Shown here: positions 61,717 to 64,000 of the stretch, one piece after another | Position numbering within the stretch: position 1 is the stretch's first letter | Layout of the letters: every line of letters starts with the position of its first letter | From: Bog-532 sp963824545 | GTDB taxonomy: Bacteria > Actinomycetota > Actinomycetes > Streptosporangiales > Streptosporangiaceae | Assembly (NCBI GenBank): GCA_963824545.1 | Contig: CAWGPP010000006.1 | Coordinates: forward strand, 62,001 to 126,000 | Reading direction: 5' to 3' | DNA: 64,000 bases | Program-made: the position numbers and the translations under genes | The notes under the pieces: generated by a model | Databases searched by the model: none | Told to the model about the DNA's origin: nothing | Seen by the model: only the letters and a program-made list of their open reading frames with translations

Positions 61717-62057
61717 TACAGCCTCGTCATGGCCGCGTGCGCCTGGCTGGTGATGGCCTGCTCGGCACGGTCGTACTCCCCGGCGCTGCGCCGCAGCCCG
61801 TCGGCCACGCGGCCGTACAGCGCTCCGGCGACCGCGTAGGTCCGCGTGCCTGACTGGGAGGCCGTCACCAGCGCGTCGGTCAGTCCTGGATGCCCCGCTG
61901 AGCCTGCCATCTGGGCGATCAGCCCGGTCACGGCCGCCGCCACCTGCGCACAGCGCTGCTGCTGGTCCAGCACCCGCGGCGAACCTGCGGCCAGATCATC
62001 AGCGTGCACAGAAAACCCGCCGGCGCCGCCGTCCGCCGCTGACTCCATCTGCGTCAC
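61716..62057 (-). CDS. EspC/WXG100-like small protein
   Basis: About 113 residues, all helical: GFSVHADDLAAGSPRVLDQQ, QRCAQVAAAVTGLIAQMAGS and GALYGRVADGLRRSAGEYDR. The opening FxVxxxxL and closing AxxYDRAEQ are typical of EspC-like ESX-exported proteins. The GTG at 62057 is chosen; the longer frame to 62144 overlaps unlikely sequence. First gene of the four-gene ESX-like cassette, one base from the WXG gene. Confidence 0.7.
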   Translation of the reverse strand: MTQMESAADGGAGGFSVHADDLAAGSPRVLDQQQRCAQVAAAVTGLIAQMAGSAGHPGLTDALVTASQSGTRTYAVAGALYGRVADGLRRSAGEYDRAEQAITSQAHAAMTRL

Positions 62058-62168
62058 CACCCCGCCACGATAGACACCCGCCTTCCTATTCGTTACGGAA
62101 TCGGCGGCAATGCGGTTCGATGCCGCGCAGGCGACGGCCACCACTGCTGCTGGGCTGATACCAAGACT

Positions 62169-62212
62169 TATGGGCAGAGTTTTGGCAGATACTGCCGCAA
62201 ACTCTGCCCATA
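62169..62212. repeat. Hairpin element, copy B
   Basis: The left arm TATGGGCAGAGTTT begins at 62169 and pairs perfectly with AAACTCTGCCCATA. An inner stem GGCA-GATAC-TGCC is shared with copy A at 50323. One outer stem pair is C-G in copy A and G-C here, so both strands changed together. It lies about 55 bp after the stop of the leftward desaturase gene. Confidence 0.8.
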
Positions 62213-62265
62213 GGCCGGCCTGCGCCGTGGCCGGGGCGCGGCAAGGCGGACGAGGCGGACGAGGC

Positions 62266-63327
62266 TCAGGGCTGGGCGGGGGCGGGCGTGGTCTTGGGGC
62301 GGGGGCGGCGGGCGAGGCGGCCGACGGCGTGCAGGTGACGCAGGGCCTGGGCGTAGGAGCCGACCAGCGAGGCCTCGGTGTACGGGAGGCCGTGCTCGGT
62401 GCAGAACGCGGCGATCAGCGGCTGGGAACGGCGCAGGTTGGGGCGGGGCATGGACGGGAACAGGTGGTGCTCGATCTGGTAGTTCAGCCCGCCCAGCGCG
62501 AAGTCGGTGAGCCAGCCGCCGCGGACATTGCGTGAGGTGAGCACCTGACGGTCCAGGAAACCGGTCCGGTCGCCGGCGTTGAGCACCGGCATCCCCTTGT
62601 GGTTGGGCGCGAACGAGCAGCCCAGGTAGAAGCCGAACAGGCCCTGCTGGATGACGATGAACACCACGGCCTTGACCGGCGAGAGCACGAGGAACACCAC
62701 GGCCAGGTAACTGGTGACGTGCACGGCGAGCAGCCCGGCCTCCCAGCCCCAGCTCTTGCGCTGCCGCAGCCGCTGGATCAGCGCGCGCATGCTGGCGGTG
62801 TGCAGGGCGATGGCCTCGAAGAACAGCAAGGGGATCAGCAGGTAGGCCTGGTAGCGGAAGGCCAGTCGCTGCAGGCCGGAACCGGCCCGCGCGCGGCCGC
62901 CGGAGAAGGCGAGCACGCCGATCATCACGTCGGGATCCTCGCCCTCGGTGTTCGGGTGCGCGTGGTGCCGGTTGTGCTTGCTGACCCACCACCCGTAGCT
63001 CAGCCCGACGCCGAGATTGCCGCACAGCACGCCGAGGATGTAGTTGGACCGCCGGGTCGCGAAGATCTGCCGGTGCCCGGCGTCATGGCCGAGGAAACCG
63101 AGCTGGGCGAAGACGACGGCCAGGAACACCGCCACGGCGATCTGCCACCACGAGTCGCCGACGAGTACGAACGCGGCCCAGCCGGCCACCAGGGCCGCGG
63201 CGGTGAGGGCGACCTTGACGGCGTAGTAGCGGGGACGGCGGTCCAGCAGGCCGGCCTGCCGGACCTGCCGGGACAGTTCGGCGTACTCAGTTCCGCGCGA
63301 TGTGGGAGAAATGGGACGCGATCGCAC
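62266..63327 (-). CDS. Membrane fatty acid / acyl lipid desaturase
   Basis: The 353-residue enzyme has the three histidine boxes of membrane di-iron desaturases: GHDAGHRQ, SKHNRHHAHPN and NYQIEHHLFP. The QxxHH third box is typical of front-end or DesA3-like desaturases. Membrane segments include VALTAAALVAGWAAFVLVG, IAVAVFLAVVFAQLGFLG and VTSYLAVVFLVLSPVKAVVF. Electrons come from a separate reductase. The GTG at 63327 has AGGAG upstream. A basic tail (LARRPRPKTTPAPAQP) ends it. Confidence 0.93.
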   Translation of the reverse strand: MRSRPISPTSRGTEYAELSRQVRQAGLLDRRPRYYAVKVALTAAALVAGWAAFVLVGDSWWQIAVAVFLAVVFAQLGFLGHDAGHRQIFATRRSNYILGVLCGNLGVGLSYGWWVSKHNRHHAHPNTEGEDPDVMIGVLAFSGGRARAGSGLQRLAFRYQAYLLIPLLFFEAIALHTASMRALIQRLRQRKSWGWEAGLLAVHVTSYLAVVFLVLSPVKAVVFIVIQQGLFGFYLGCSFAPNHKGMPVLNAGDRTGFLDRQVLTSRNVRGGWLTDFALGGLNYQIEHHLFPSMPRPNLRRSQPLIAAFCTEHGLPYTEASLVGSYAQALRHLHAVGRLARRPRPKTTPAPAQP

Positions 63328-63509
63328 CGGGCGGCTCCTGGGTGGTGGGTGACAGCTGCCACGATAAGCGTCTCATCTAACCAGGGCGAAAAGGACATCA
63401 CACGGGCGGCCGACGGCCAGATGACCAACTCCAGCCTCGCGCGACGGCTCCCCCGGCCGGGGCGAAAAGGAGTTAACGAACGGCGCGCCTACCTCCTATC
63501 GTAGCGGCT

Positions 63510-63880
63510 ATGACGCGCGAAAAAGTACTGGTCACGGGCAGCGCCGGGCACCTGGGCGACGCCCTGGCGCGGGTCCTGCGCGGCCACGGTTACGAGGTCG
63601 TCGGGCTGGACCTGCTGGCGTCGCCCAGCACGACCGTGGTGGGATCGATCACGGAACGGGCCCTGGTCCGGGACTGCCTGTCCGGCGTGAGCGCCGTCCT
63701 GCACACGGCCACGCTGTCAACGCGCGGGCCCGCGCCGACCTGGACTGGGCCCCGCGCTACGACTTCCGCTGGGTGCTGGACCGGCTGCGGGCGGGCGAGG
63801 AGCCGCGCAGCCTGCTGACCTGTGCCGTGGGCGCCAAGGGTTACCACGCCGAGACCACCGGCGTCTACACGGTTTGCTGA
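63510..63880 (+). pseudogene. NAD-dependent epimerase/dehydratase with internal deletion
   Basis: The first 70 codons encode the Rossmann start (KVLVTGSAGHLGDALARVLR, GYEVVGLDLLASPSTTVVGS, LSGVSAVLHTATL). At about 63718 the sequence jumps, in another frame, to VNARARADLDWAPRYDFRWV, LDRLRAGEEPRSLLTCAVGA and KGYHAETTGVYTV, the family C-terminus, with stop at 63878. The central 200 or so residues with the YxxxK active site are missing. This is the same kind of lesion as in the aldo/keto reductase at 30605. Confidence 0.75.
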
Positions 63881-63902
63881 CCCCGGCCGGGCTCGGCCCC
63901 GG

Positions 63903-64000
63903 TCACCATTGATCGAGGAGGGGCAGCAGGTCCGGCAGGCGGGTGATCACCGCGTCCGGGACGGCTTCCTCGAACGGCGGCACCTCGCTGTGCGGGATGA
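63903..64000 (-). CDS. C-terminal end of a gene, possibly HAD-family hydrolase (partial)
   Basis: The last 31 codons of a leftward gene are visible: IPHSEVPPFEEAVPDAVITR, then LPDLLPLLDQW and TGA at 63903-63905. A closing PDAVITRLPDLLPLL is common at the end of HAD-like hydrolases. The rest lies outside the window, so the identification is weak. Confidence 0.35.
   Translation of the reverse strand, partial: IPHSEVPPFEEAVPDAVITRLPDLLPLLDQW

Noticed and set aside
1..64000. tRNA, rRNA and riboswitch genes
   Set aside because: I scanned for conserved tRNA T-arm and rRNA segments and for common riboswitch cores by eye and saw none. A covariance search would be needed to exclude small RNAs.

Overview
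The window is about 72 percent G+C, with actinobacterial start contexts and gene neighbourhoods (adoK next to erpA, PspA-PspAA-HtpX-PspAB, priA-def-fmt-rsmB-rpe, ClgR/PopR with paired clpP, an Rv1733c-type membrane protein). It therefore comes from a high-GC Actinomycetota chromosome. Secreted S53 (sedolisin) peptidase, xylose use and many universal stress proteins suit an acid-soil actinomycete, but the order cannot be fixed from sequence alone.

Layout. 1-3.9 kb: a two-gene conflict-type cassette on the minus strand, a Pepco-like small protein followed by a very large caspase / Hsp90-type ATPase fusion that runs off the left edge. 4-6.5 kb: a stress operon (universal stress protein, MarR, universal stress protein, RibD_C reductase) behind a near-consensus promoter overlapped by an inverted repeat. 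6.5-9.4 kb: a ClgR/PopR-type regulator ending in LAA facing a clpP pair, with dense minisatellites between them. 9.4-25.4 kb: mixed accessory genes: methyltransferases, F420-type oxidoreductase, secreted protein, AraC-VOC pair, a MarR/STAS block, a TetR-controlled DrrAB-like exporter, PfpI, dehydrogenases. 25.5-29.5 kb: xylB-xylA-lacI with a LacI-type operator and a terminator before lacI. 30-36.3 kb: envelope-stress operon pspA-pspAA-htpX-pspAB, then erpA and adoK. 36.6-42.7 kb: secreted S53 peptidase, CtaG-like protein, a small DNA-binding protein, a group II intron RT remnant and a secreted tandem-repeat protein. 43.3-52.6 kb: the housekeeping cluster priA-(unknown)-def-fmt-rsmB-[accessory insert]-rpe. 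52.8-57.8 kb: a secreted phosphatase-like protein and an acyl-CoA ligase / PHA-depolymerase-like pair. 57.8-62.1 kb: an orphan ABC ATPase and an ESX-like cassette. 62.2-64 kb: a fatty acid desaturase, a deleted epimerase and the end of another gene.

Three themes run through the window. First, short tandem repeats sit at gene ends; in three genes (clpP at 8012, the dehydrogenase at 23275, rpe) the repeat unit contains the stop codon. Second, many genes have lost internal or terminal parts by deletion (aldo/keto reductase, epimerase, AraC, LOG protein, serine protease, Ig-like protein, ABC permease). Third, about ten single-base frameshifts lie in otherwise well conserved genes (erpA, htpX, pspAB, priA, the ctaG tail and others). 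This is more than expected for a living genome, so base-calling or assembly error is likely for at least some of them.

The most interesting items are the caspase-Hsp90/Pepco cassette, a pair of hairpin elements at 50323 and 62169 whose stems differ by a compensatory base-pair change, and the ESX-like cassette with no secretion ATPase in view.
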